A DNA stretch of 64,000 nt from Acanthaster planci (Eukaryota; Echinodermata; Asteroidea; Valvatida; Acanthasteridae), in assembly GCF_001949145.1 (NCBI RefSeq), contig NW_019091500.1, positions 283,389-347,388 of the forward strand, read 5' to 3'. The notes beneath the pieces are model-generated. The model saw only the letters and a program-made list of their open reading frames with translations, did not search any database and was not told where the DNA came from. Numbering within the stretch: the first letter of the stretch is position 1; each line of letters starts with the position of its first letter. The position numbers were made by a program, and so were the translations under genes. Below are positions 54,630 through 64,000 of this stretch, in pieces.

Positions 54630-55625
54630 ATGATGAATGACCAAACCGACACCCTCTCCCTCCAGACTCCGCCCACTTCAGAAGAACCCTCTTCCCCTGT
54701 GTCTCCTGTTGTACTCACCTTTCGTACAACTCTCATTACCGTCGTTGCCATCTTCATAGTGGCTGGTAACATCTTCTCCATCGTTGTTGTGCGGCGGATC
54801 AAAGACTTAGCCGACAGCACAAAGATTCTGATGACATCCCTAGCATCCAATGACTTTCTTGTTGGTCTGTACGCTATACCGTCTATCGTGGCCTCGGCAC
54901 TAGACCGTTGGCCCTTCGGGGACGTCGTTTGCAGAATCCAAGGCATCGTAGCTTTGACATCGGTGACTTTATCTGTTTCTCTCATCTGCATGTTGAATTT
55001 GGAGCGCTACGTCGCCGTCACCTATCCATTTCGATTCCCTGTTTGGTTCCAGAGGCGGTGGGTGTTGGCTGCTGTGGCAGTAGCGGTCATTCTATGCACA
55101 GCTCTTGTGGTCATCCGCATTTGCTTCATCATGCCCATGTCTTACATCCCAGCTAGCGTACTGTGCATCGGTCAGCACGGCACGGCCGTCCTGGAGATCA
55201 TTGTGACTATTGTCGTAGCAGTGGCTCCGGTCGTCATAATGATCATTATCTACCTGCGTCTCATCCAGATCAGTCGCCAGCACGCACGGAAAATCAAAGC
55301 GCAAGCCGGCGGACAAAGCGGTCAGCAGAGAGACGCCCGCCGCCCAGGGTCGGATACCAAGGCTGTCCGGACTTTTCTCGTGGTCACCCTCTGCTTCGCC
55401 TTTTGTTGGGGACCCATCCAAGGTTCTCGAGCCTGTGCAGCCGTGTCTGGTATCTCCCTACCAAACTGGCTGGTCTTCGTTACGACTTGGTTGGCTGCAT
55501 CCAACAGCTTCTGCAACGTCTGCATCTATTATGTCTTCAATGCATCGTTCCGATCTGAAGCAAAACGAACACTTGATAGGTTTCGATGCAGCAAATGCAC
55601 ATCTGTTGGCCCGCTGGAGACTTAA
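54630..55625 (+). CDS. Intronless rhodopsin-class (class A) G protein-coupled receptor
   Basis: A single 331-codon open frame; an in-frame TAG sits directly before the ATG (54627-54629). Seven hydrophobic segments lie at about residues 30-55, 63-86, 101-128, 142-166, 185-210, 244-270 and 278-304. Class A marks are G46-N47 in TM1, D75 in TM2, C101 at the TM3 start, E125-R126-Y127 (the DRY site), C179 in the second extracellular loop and C259-W260-G261-P262 in TM6. The NPxxY site of TM7 reads N296-V-C-I-Y300, so the proline is missing. The third intracellular loop is short and basic. It should couple to a G protein at the plasma membrane. I cannot assign a ligand or subfamily; it is of the amine/opsin/orphan-like type common in lineage-specific expansions. 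Confidence 0.93.
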   Translation: MMNDQTDTLSLQTPPTSEEPSSPVSPVVLTFRTTLITVVAIFIVAGNIFSIVVVRRIKDLADSTKILMTSLASNDFLVGLYAIPSIVASALDRWPFGDVVCRIQGIVALTSVTLSVSLICMLNLERYVAVTYPFRFPVWFQRRWVLAAVAVAVILCTALVVIRICFIMPMSYIPASVLCIGQHGTAVLEIIVTIVVAVAPVVIMIIIYLRLIQISRQHARKIKAQAGGQSGQQRDARRPGSDTKAVRTFLVVTLCFAFCWGPIQGSRACAAVSGISLPNWLVFVTTWLAASNSFCNVCIYYVFNASFRSEAKRTLDRFRCSKCTSVGPLET

Positions 55626-55834
55626 CAATCTGATGATACCCTCCAGTAGGAGTGGCATATTGCATTTGTAAAAAGATATAAAGCAATGGGTCCCTGTCTC
55701 CTGTATATTAAATCTGCATTTTGGGAACAAGTAAAAATTCTTATTGGAGCATCTTAATTTTCAAGCACAGCAGAAAGACCTTAAACTGTAAGCAGTAAAA
55801 GTTGTTTTGTCACCAAAAATGAAAAATCATTTTG

Positions 55835-55895
55835 TGGGGCACAGCGCATTCCCGAAGTCCCGGTGAAGGTCGCAGGTTCAAAGCCCCTCAAGTGT
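55835..55895 (+). repeat. Possible degenerate tRNA-derived SINE fragment
   Basis: GGTCGCAGGTTCAAAGCCCC contains a good pol III B-box-like word (GGTTCAAAGCC, 55875-55885). It is preceded by GTGGGGCACAGCGC, which could be a worn A box. No tail or target-site duplication is evident. Confidence 0.35.
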
Positions 55896-56649
55896 TTTGT
55901 TCAACAATGATAAATACCCCTGTAAGTTTTTCCATTCTGGTTTTCTGAATTATTGGCACCTTACAATGTTGTGATTCAAGGGTTCCAACTTGTTACCATT
56001 ATCTACGTTCATCGTAAACAGCTCACTTGTCCAAGATCAACAAGTCACCAGCTTCTGGATGTGAATCTATTTAATACAGCGCGATCGGGAGCCACAAACC
56101 GCAACCACAAGGCCACATGTCTGTCCCCTAACAATTTGTTATCTGCCTTGCATTCATTATCGCCATTTTCATCCAAAAGCAAAGTAACAAGTAAACAAGT
56201 TTCGATATTTACTTTGGGTTGATAGTATAAATATACGCTTTCGCTGGCTAAGAATAACTAGTACTGTATGTTATACTATAACTTATATTTACATGCACTT
56301 GTAAACGTTTATTCACTTCTTATTTCTCCATCTTATAAAACTTTGCGGTGTTAGTTGCCACTTCGTGTCACATTAGAATACATCCGATCCATCAAATAAA
56401 TAAATATTCCTCGCCTACCACGACTGCCGATATCAATCTCCGACGTCATCAGTCATCACACCCTCCCCTCCCCAAGCAATCCTGCGCCCACCTGTCACCC
56501 AGTCTCTCCCACTCGACCCACCGAAATTCATTTCATATGAAAAAGAGCATTTCTTATTTTTCTGAGCCTCTTTTTCCGCACAACGTAATTTGTTGTTCTG
56601 TGTTCATTGAATTGCCATTCTCTGAAAGAATGTTTATACTCCCTCCCCT

Positions 56650-56690
56650 TCTATATATTTTATATATATATATAAAGTTCACCACACAAT
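56650..56690. repeat. AT-rich simple repeat
   Basis: A TATATATA-type tract just upstream of the tandem 1.1-kb repeat array. Confidence 0.7.
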
Positions 56691-56699
56691 ACGTGCATT

Positions 56700-57640
56700 T
56701 CATGTTCTCAAGTTTTTTCCTTGCAATGCGGCGACGGTCAACCCAACCAATTTTTCTACCCATGCCATTTCCCATGGTGTTTGCCACAGATATGTGGCCA
56801 TATAATATATCCACGGTCCCGCTCCCACGTTGGGAGTGCGAAAGTTTGTGAGCTTCGGGAAGCTTCTGCCTGCGGTGCAAACCACCCAAACATCAGCTCC
56901 CTCGCAGTTTGCAATTCGTGCACATTGAATAGGACGCGGAGTGTGTGTGAGAAACAAACGATGCAGCAAATGGAATCCCAGACACACTCACCCAACTCAC
57001 TCGTACATTTTTCATAAATTAGCAGCAACGATTTTCCACTTGTTTTACAATTTTTAAAAAAATGACTGGCAAACATATCATCAAGAAAAGCGACTCAGTA
57101 AATAATGACTACCTTTACCTAAAATACCAAATACATTGCTATTTATTAATATTTGAACGTTTAAATTACAAGCTCAAAGTAAGAGCACCATTGCCAGTAA
57201 ATTCTTATCAAATTTTGTTACATTCTCATTGTGACATAATACAATTTGCTGTAATATCGATAACAATGAAAGATTTTCATACAGTAAGCACTAAGTGAGA
57301 CGTTATTCGCTAAAATGGAGAGACCTTACACAAGCCTATTTATAAATAACATCTTTGCTTGAACAGTTAAACTAACTCATTTATAAATCTCTTTCCCAAA
57401 GTTGTTTGTAACGACAAACTAAATAATAATGAAGCCGAGTCTACATGCATTTCAAAGAAATGCTAAGAAAGCATCGCATAAACAGATATTTCCACTTTTA
57501 CGAAAAAAAATTAATCCGTCCTACTTAAACACTGAGCTGGAAAAACTTCAATGGGTTCACTTTTCTGACTTGATTGTTTAAGGCAAAGGCATCCCTTGGT
57601 TAACTTTCTAATTGATGCCTGTATTTTTTACACATATCCT
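56700..57640. repeat. Tandem unit of about 1.1 kb, copy 1
   Basis: Shared landmarks in order are TTTGCCACAGATAT (56780), TGCACATTGAATAGG (56920), AAGTAAGAGCACCATTGCC (57177), CGATAACAATGAAAGATTTT (57257), TTTCCACTTTTACGAAAAAA (57489) and GGCATCCCTTGGTTAAC (57588). The same order recurs in the next unit. There is no stable open frame across copies; a minus-strand frame is partly shared but shifted between them. Confidence 0.8.
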
Positions 57641-58800
57641 AGGATTCTCTTCATTGTAATAATTTACATTTTTTGTTTTCACAATGCACTAAATGATGTT
57701 TAAACGTGTAAATACAATAATTACTCTTGCAGATTGTTACAATCTGATTGTTCAGAAGCCATTCATTTCCTGTCCTCAAATTAAAACTCACTTCGCCTTG
57801 CATTGCGCGACCCAACAATTTTTTCTCACGTTTGCCACAGATATCGCCATATACACGGTCCAGCTCCCATGTTACGGTGTGAGAGAGGTTTAGTGTCACG
57901 ACAATGTACGCTCCGGGAAGTTTGCGTTAGAGGTGCAAAACACCGAAACGCAAGCTTTTATGCTGTTGCAATTCATGCACATTGAATAGGGCATGGCGCG
58001 TGAGACACAGCCTGTTTTAGCGGTGTCACCGCATGATGCGGCGAATGTAAGGGGCATGGCACATGCACTCCACCCCACTCGTATCATATAAAATTGGCCA
58101 GCAAACATTTATACAGCAAAATTCATTTAGTAATAAAATAGATGACTGCTTTCACCTGGAATATCAAATACATTAATATAGTAATAGTAAATATACCTTT
58201 GATGATTAGTAGCAGTATATTTGGACGTACAAATTACAAGCTCAAAGTAAGAGAACCATTGCCAGTAAGTCCTTATCAAATTTTTGTTACATTCTCATTG
58301 TGACATATACAATTTGCTTTGATATCGATAACAATGAAAGATTTTACATTTTACAGCACTTATGAGACATTGTTTGCCAAAACGTGAGAGACTTCTTGAT
58401 AAATCATTTTTGGCAAGCTTACGAACGATATTAAAGAACGTTTCTCAATTTTTACAAACTAATTGTCATTTCAGAAAAAAAATGCTAGAGCATAGAAATT
58501 ATCCTTGCTTGTGCTATATTTATAAACGCTGACTCATTACAAAACAACAGTACTCTGCCCAAGTTGTTTAGAACGACAAACTGGGTAAATATGAAGAAGA
58601 TTCACAGTTATTTCATAGAATTCCCCGTCTTCATCATATACCAAGAAAAAGTAAGAACGCATACTATAGATATTTCCACTTTTACGAAAAAAAACAAATC
58701 AATTCTTCCGACTCTGGGGGTTATAAATTAAAAATAATATAGAAAAGGCGCAGGCATCCTTGTAACATTTTCGAATACCTGCATTTTTTTTCAACCCAAA
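57641..58800. repeat. Tandem unit of about 1.1 kb, copy 2
   Basis: The same landmarks recur at TTTGCCACAGATATCGCCAT (57830), TGCACATTGAATAGG (57976), AAGTAAGAGAACCATTGCC (58246), CGATAACAATGAAAGATTTT (58325) and TTTCCACTTTTACGAAAAAA (58673). The block around 58240-58345 is nearly identical to 57170-57280 of copy 1, whereas other blocks are more diverged. Confidence 0.8.
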
Positions 58801-59960
58801 TTATATATAGGCCTTATATATATTTCATATTTTAAAATCCTTTTTCTTGCACAGTCCGACGGTCGACCCAACCAACCCAAATTTCTCTCTCCCCCATGCA
58901 TTATGGTGTTTGCCACAGATATCGCCATATACGCGGTGCCGCTCCCCTGTGTTGACTGCGGAAGGTTTTGTGTTGCAACAAATGCGCGATTCGAGAAGCT
59001 TACACCCGCGGTGCGAACCGCCGAAACGCCAGCTTCCTCGCTGTTCCAATTCATGCACATAGAACAGGGTAGGGCATGTGTGTGTGGACAAAGCTTGTTT
59101 AGCGGAATCACATTTCCGAAATTATCCTTGGAGAGAAGAAGACATGTCTTTTGTTCGCCGCATCTCTAGTACTACTATTTAATCACACGGTAGCGTCTGG
59201 AACGATGTTTTCAAAATGCTCCCATTTCAACACGAATCACTCTCCTGACCGAATGTCCTGTATATGAAACACGTAAACTTGCGACAAATTCTTACACATT
59301 AAAAATTTCTCCTTTTAGAGCGATTTCCAAATATCAGTTTTGTGAAATCCTTGTGAAGACCTATAAACGTTTAGAAATTCCTTGTGGAGAGGCCTATACA
59401 ACCCAATCTCCTTCGTCTCCACAAGGCACCATATTCCGAAACACACGAATGCGAATGAGGCATGGTGATGATGGTACTCTCTCTCACCCACACGCGTCAA
59501 AATAATACAGTGTCATTTAGCAGCAACAAAGGTTGTCATGCAAATCAGACGTGTTGCAAGGAATTCTTTTTACATTGATCTTCAAGTTCAGTTTTATAAA
59601 CCGATTATTAAACAGTTTATCAAGAACAATTATTTTAGTAATAATGACTGCTTTTATCATGCGGGAATATCAAATACATTTATTATTATTGCAAGTGTAT
59701 AAATTTACCTTATCGGCAACAATGAAAGATGTTTATAGTTTACAGCACAACGCGAGACATTTTTGCTGAGGATGAAAGACTTACTGTCATCACTTATTTG
59801 GCAAGCTTATAAACTCGCTTAAAGACAAAACACACGCTAGTTTTTTATAACCGGATGTTTTAAGATTTTCCAAAGAAACTGAACGAAAAAACATTACAAA
59901 TTCTAAAATCTTTGCACGTTATTTTCACATCCAAGGGTTCGACTTTCAGGCTCTATAATA
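58801..59960. repeat. Tandem unit of about 1.1 kb, copy 3 (more diverged)
   Basis: Landmarks are TTTGCCACAGATATCGCCAT (58911), TTCATGCACATAGAACAGG (59051) and GGCAACAATGAAAGATGTTT (about 59715). The middle is expanded by about 300 bp relative to the other copies and includes an 11-bp perfect stem at 59380-59426. Confidence 0.65.
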
Positions 59961-60705
59961 GTGCTTTTGTTTATACCTATAGTTTTTTTTTCCTATTTCA
60001 AATGGAAATTTAATAACAGTAGAAATTCATAAAAAACACGACTGTTGTTTATATGACAAATAATTTTGTTCTGTTTCCTTGTACAGTAATTTACATTTTT
60101 TCTCTTTTCTTTTCTCAAGAAATTCTGGAAACATGCCATGCCAGAGAGATGAATTTGAACGCAAGAAATTGTTTGATGACAAATTCAGTTCTTGACTAAC
60201 CTTTTTCCAATCTTTCTGACGAATTTGAATGAACGAAAGGACGATTTGAATGATGAATCAAATTGTTTAGCCAGTGACTGCTCTAAAACGAAATCAAATG
60301 ACAACATTTGATGTTCGATATAAAAGAGCATTCAAAAACTGAAACAAATTTCAATAGGTTCTCGAGTGGTATAATGAAACTGACCGGGAGAACCTAAAGC
60401 TTTCACACAGGTATAAAATGCATGTAAAATGTACTCACCTTGGGCAGATCCAGGATTTGCGCCACCACGCCCCCTGAATCCGCCCCTGTTCACGATAAAT
60501 TTGCTGGAAATCTTAGAATGTACGTGCATGCAAGTGCCGAGGATTATAAGTTTACGTTCAGCAATGATGGTCTATACAGTTACGTTCAATTATGTCACAA
60601 AGACACCCATTCCCCTGCAGAATGCGTCAGCCACAGCGGTTTAAACCTCACATACCTAGTGTGGACTTGTGAACAAAAGATGTCCATAGGATGCAGGAAA
60701 GGAAG

Positions 60706-60739
60706 ACGTTCTGTGGACTTACACATGTTCACAGAACGT
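60706..60739. repeat. Perfect 10-bp hairpin (ACGTTCTGTG)
   Basis: ACGTTCTGTG at 60706-60715 and CACAGAACGT at 60730-60739 enclose a 14-base loop. Function unknown. Confidence 0.75.
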
Positions 60740-61323
60740 TTCCCCTTCTCTGAAAAAGAAGTTTGGCACTGTGGGGTAGGGGTCATCTGTATAAGGAAGA
60801 GGAGAAGTCAAGGAAACCTCGAACAAAAGTCCCGCTGAAAATCGTGTTCCCAGTTCAAGAAAAACAAGTATTTTCACTGAGTTTTCTTAACTGCACAAAA
60901 AAAGGAATGTCCACGGTGGGTGTGTAAGGTAAGCGTACGGGTGTGTTGGCGGGTGCTGATGCAGGAGGATGACAGATGAGGTTCGGAAACCACGTGATAT
61001 TGCCATTGGTGTTCCTCTGACACACACACCCCCACAAAAACTTCATTTTGTAGGATCTCTACCTTTTTTCACTGATGATACGGAATTCCATGATGGAGTT
61101 ATCACCCTGCATACCGAACTTAATTAACCAATGAACGCCTAGATATTGTTTCCCACTACTGAAGAAACATACACTGTATATATATATATATCTATATACA
61201 ATAACATGAGCCTATACAAGACGTATGAACTGAAGGTATAGTTGGCTCCTCAAATTGATACAAAGTGAAATGGCCGAAATTAATTCGGATTGTTGAAAAG
61301 TCATCCAAATTATGAGGAGCATC

Positions 61324-61329
61324 TTTATT
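61324..61329 (-). terminator. Candidate polyadenylation signal for the Ig-receptor gene
   Basis: TTTATT on this strand is AATAAA on the minus strand, about 200 bases past the stop codon of the 684-residue gene. Confidence 0.5.
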
Positions 61330-61530
61330 AGCACGGCAATCTTCATCAGCAATCCATCAGATTTAACATACAGTCATGCATAATCGAGTTAACTTTTTCG
61401 TCTGTTTTAATTGAAACTTGGGGGTGATCGACCCTGTGGCCCATATTCCTGTCCATAAACTAGGGGATACATCCCCACCCCCTCCCCGGGAATTCTCACA
61501 CTTTTGATCGCTTGCTTTTACTTAACTAAC

Positions 61531-63585
61531 TCACTTTGAAGAGATGCTAGGAATTTCAAATCCCTTTGAATCTCTCCTGGGAGGCCACTTCGGTAACTTG
61601 AGGGATTTCAGGCTTACCCTGTTCTCTGTGTCTGGCGAGGTAATGTCTTCGTTGAAGTTGGTACGTAGAGGCAATGTATTCTTGGGGGTTTGGGACGAAC
61701 AAGCAGGCGGGTTGGGTCTTGTAGCTGAAATCTCCGGGATCTGTTCGTAGGTTCTGACGTCAGACAAAGCGTTTACTTGCATTCCCGAATGGACCATGTC
61801 GCTGTCTTGAGACTCTACACTGTGGAAATAAGTGTGCTGGATATTGTCGCGATGGTTTGTAAGGGATTTCTGTTTATTGGAGGGTGTGGATGGTTGCGTC
61901 GAGAGCTTGCCACCTCCCTCTGCATGCAGCTGCTCCTCCTTGATCTGGTCCAGTTGATGAGAAGATTCCTGCGACGGTTTTTCCTCCAAATCCTCAGCTT
62001 TGTTTGAGATGTCCACCTGATTCGTGGGTAGTTGAGAGCACAGAATAAAGAGAAGCAGAGCCGACAGTACACCTACAACAAAACTTGCACCTCCAACACC
62101 AATAGTTATGGCCACGCTAACGGTTGAGGTGCTATCGCTCTGATTAAGCACGCTGATGAAATAGGATTTATTTTCGGCTTGCAAATCTGGAACGTGAACT
62201 TGGCAAGTGATGTTGTGATCTGATGGTTGTAGGTCGTTGATGCGTAGGATTGATCCAACAACAGAACCTGCCGTGAAGGTGTCGAATCTGGAGGGAATCA
62301 CATTGATAAGACCTCCGCGACTCGTTTCGTTTGAAATTCTCAGTCCATCAACGAACCACACGAAGGAGGTCTCGCTTGTAAGTTCCGATGGGAGAACGGA
62401 GCAAGTAAAATACGCCGACGTCTGAGGGGGCAAGATCGCTGGACCGTCGGCAGAGAGCACAGCTTGCACTCGCTCGGCTTTCCAGACGACCAAAGTTGCC
62501 GTTTCGTTTGCTGACACGCCGGATGGAACGGCAGCAACGCAAACAACGCGCTTGATTTGGTCTGATGCTTTAATTCGCAGGGACGAGGCGTAGGTATAGT
62601 CTCCACGATTCATATCCAAAGACACAACCAGATCCCTTATCACGGGGTATCTGTAGGTGTCTCCAACGTACCAGGTAAAGCTCTGAATATATGGCAGCCC
62701 GGAGGCGGTGCAGGTAAACACGGCTTCAGCGCCTTCATAGACTGTCTGCGAGGCAGGAGTTAGAGTCAAGGTCGGTGGAACAAACATAGGAACCTGAGAA
62801 CAATATACCTCGTCATTGGGTCCATCCACCTTACAGTAGAACTCAATCCCATTGTCGTCTGCCTGGAGTGTGTATTCTTGAACCACAGTACCATTGGTAG
62901 GGATGCCACTCTTGGGGTTCAGACGATCTGGTCTGCCATCCCCCGCCCGAAGCAGGAGCAACTCTTGAACTGCGAGCTCGTGTGCTGCGGTGCATGTCAG
63001 CGTTACTTTGGTGGCAACCTTTCGAGTCTCTGGATCACCATCAGAGTGGCAGGAACAGCTCAGTAAACGAGAGTTTTCTGGAGCTACGACAGTCACTCTG
63101 GCTACCTCGGAGCCGCGACTAACATCGCTGGACGGGCAGTCGGAATTGTACGAGCACATGTACAACCCGGAATCTCTATGTCGCGCCCAATCGATCTGGA
63201 GGGTGAAGTTCTCAACCTTCAATACCTTGCTGATCCCATCTACGGTCTTTGTTCGCTCTCGTACGACTCTCCGGTGTGAGTACTTGCCACGGTACACGAA
63301 GTGAGACCTACCGATGTCATCTCTAATTTGCTCGTGTGTCAAATGCCCGTCCGTGATGTGAATATACCGCCATAGCCTATCGCCTTCTTGCCAGCGAAAA
63401 GCCCAAAATACCCGTTCCCAAGGTTGCCTATCCTCAACGATGCAGTGAAGTTCAACAGTTTGCTCTTGCGTAACATGGGTATCTCTCGGTAGGCTCGAGA
63501 TATACACGTCATGACCAGGGACAGGCAACTGAATAGTTACAACAAAGAGAAGAATGAAATTGCGCGACATGGTAACACGAAACAT
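61531..63585 (-). CDS. Intronless type I transmembrane protein with four Ig-like domains
   Basis: One 684-codon open frame. The first ATG gives MFRVTM; a second Met at residue 6 also precedes the hydrophobic signal peptide (FILLFVVTIQLPVPG, ending about residue 24). Ig-like domain 1 has C48, a WAF core and the V-type D138-S-G-L-Y-M-C144 motif, plus an extra C150. Domain 2 has C198 and C251, domain 3 has C292 and C349, and domain 4 has C395 and C461, so a Cys pair is visible in each. Several N-x-S/T sites occur (for example N126, N231, N360, N459, N472). A membrane helix lies at about 489-516 and the 168-residue polar tail contains Y613-E-Q-I, a possible SH2-binding site. It is most likely an adhesion or recognition receptor at the cell surface. 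I cannot name an orthologue. The lack of introns is unusual for a multi-Ig protein. Confidence 0.88.
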   Translation of the reverse strand: MFRVTMSRNFILLFVVTIQLPVPGHDVYISSLPRDTHVTQEQTVELHCIVEDRQPWERVFWAFRWQEGDRLWRYIHITDGHLTHEQIRDDIGRSHFVYRGKYSHRRVVRERTKTVDGISKVLKVENFTLQIDWARHRDSGLYMCSYNSDCPSSDVSRGSEVARVTVVAPENSRLLSCSCHSDGDPETRKVATKVTLTCTAAHELAVQELLLLRAGDGRPDRLNPKSGIPTNGTVVQEYTLQADDNGIEFYCKVDGPNDEVYCSQVPMFVPPTLTLTPASQTVYEGAEAVFTCTASGLPYIQSFTWYVGDTYRYPVIRDLVVSLDMNRGDYTYASSLRIKASDQIKRVVCVAAVPSGVSANETATLVVWKAERVQAVLSADGPAILPPQTSAYFTCSVLPSELTSETSFVWFVDGLRISNETSRGGLINVIPSRFDTFTAGSVVGSILRINDLQPSDHNITCQVHVPDLQAENKSYFISVLNQSDSTSTVSVAITIGVGGASFVVGVLSALLLFILCSQLPTNQVDISNKAEDLEEKPSQESSHQLDQIKEEQLHAEGGGKLSTQPSTPSNKQKSLTNHRDNIQHTYFHSVESQDSDMVHSGMQVNALSDVRTYEQIPEISATRPNPPACSSQTPKNTLPLRTNFNEDITSPDTENRVSLKSLKLPKWPPRRDSKGFEIPSISSK

Positions 63586-64000
63586 TGTGGTGTTAAAAAA
63601 TCGTCGGAAATATTTTACTTCTCAGAAGTTTACTCCTTCAGGGTTGACGTCAGCTCGGAGTGATGGTTGGTTGTTACTACCTGCTGCGATGTAAGAGCTT
63701 TAACGCCCAACAAACCTAAACCAATATAACACGCACTAGTTACCCACTAAGGTTCTAAAGGCGTAAGCATACATTTAGGTAACATATTACTCAAAACGCG
63801 CAAGATTTTTTTTGCCGGGTACCAGTCAGGTACGCATTTATAGCAGTATTAAAAGCAAGGTGTTTCAGTAGATATTTTTCCGCTAAATGCCACTCAAACA
63901 TAACATGTATTATTGTGTGTGATATACACAGTTACATTATTTTCTCCATACAGAACATGACACGTGATTTTCTTTCAATTTGGCATGTTGCCAATAGCAA
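63586..64000. other. Upstream flank of Ig-receptor gene
   Basis: Non-coding AT-rich sequence that should include the promoter of the minus-strand Ig-receptor gene. I see no clear core promoter motif. Confidence 0.4.

Larger units (their letters stand above)
59970..61530. other. Spacer between tandem array and Ig-receptor gene
   Basis: No recognised gene. It contains a 10-bp perfect hairpin at 60706-60739, a GGGGCGGATTCAGG-like repeat end on the minus strand near 60447-60490, and a TATATA tract near 61180. A 132-codon plus-strand open frame at 60440-60838 resembles nothing I know. Confidence 0.5.

Noticed and set aside
54626-54991. 121-codon minus-strand frame opposite the GPCR start
   Set aside because: It is the antisense shadow of the clearly coding GPCR frame.
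55835-55895. A true tRNA gene
   Set aside because: Only a B-box-like word is convincing; no complete cloverleaf can be drawn, so it is listed only as a possible SINE fragment.
56700-59111. Tandem small genes on the minus strand (frames with CSMCMN-NS and similar)
   Set aside because: Similarity between copies exists, but the frame shifts between them and stops differ, so the repeat is reported as non-coding unless transcripts show otherwise.
60440-60838. 132-codon plus-strand frame
   Set aside because: No recognisable domain; it starts in a GGGGCGGATTC-like repeat end and includes a hairpin. Not supported as a gene.
62340-62606. Overlapping frames within the Ig-receptor gene
   Set aside because: They are shadows of the 684-codon frame, which has all the domain features.

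Overview
This is a piece of a metazoan nuclear genome: widely spaced exons with GT-AG introns, short interspersed elements, several families of non-autonomous DNA transposons, one large assembly gap (745 N, 38412-39156) and one single N (4710). The two well-conserved genes are animal genes of ciliated organisms. The AT-rich composition, the abundant TACATGTA-type repeats and the intronless lineage-type receptor genes suggest a marine invertebrate deuterostome, perhaps an echinoderm. That taxon is a guess, because nothing in the window fixes it.

Layout. (1) 1-9.6 kb, minus strand: most of IFT52, an intraflagellar transport complex B subunit. Ten exons are recognisable; the last exon(s), encoding roughly 60 residues, lie beyond base 1. 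The introns hold a 21-bp minisatellite and TTAA-flanked, piggyBac-like miniature elements. (2) 9.6-32.0 kb: about 22 kb with no recognisable coding exon, full of TACATGTA motifs, small inverted-repeat elements and one intact SINE with a target-site duplication. (3) 32.0-47.9 kb, plus strand: a complete SGK3-type kinase gene (PX domain plus AGC kinase plus hydrophobic motif) in 11 coding exons, 489 codons, with a 9.9-kb first coding intron that contains the gap. (4) 47.9-54.6 kb: probable SGK3 3' UTR and AT-rich intergenic DNA. (5) 54.6-55.6 kb, plus strand: an intronless 331-residue rhodopsin-class GPCR. (6) 56.7-60.0 kb: three diverged tandem copies of a unit of about 1.1 kb. (7) 61.5-63.6 kb, minus strand: an intronless 684-residue transmembrane protein with four immunoglobulin-like domains.

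Biology. IFT52 works in ciliary assembly. The SGK3-type kinase is expected to be an endosomal, PI3P-binding kinase of the PI3K/PDK1 pathway. The GPCR and the Ig receptor are cell-surface proteins without a recognised ligand. I see no operon-like or pathway-like logic joining these genes. The most interesting contextual point is the IFT52-SGK neighbourhood, which matches the human SGK2-IFT52 neighbourhood as I recall it. I did not find a convincing new molecular system. The best leads are this ancient linkage, the tandem 1.1-kb array, the intronless Ig receptor, the palindromic elements and a probable frame error in an IFT52 exon.
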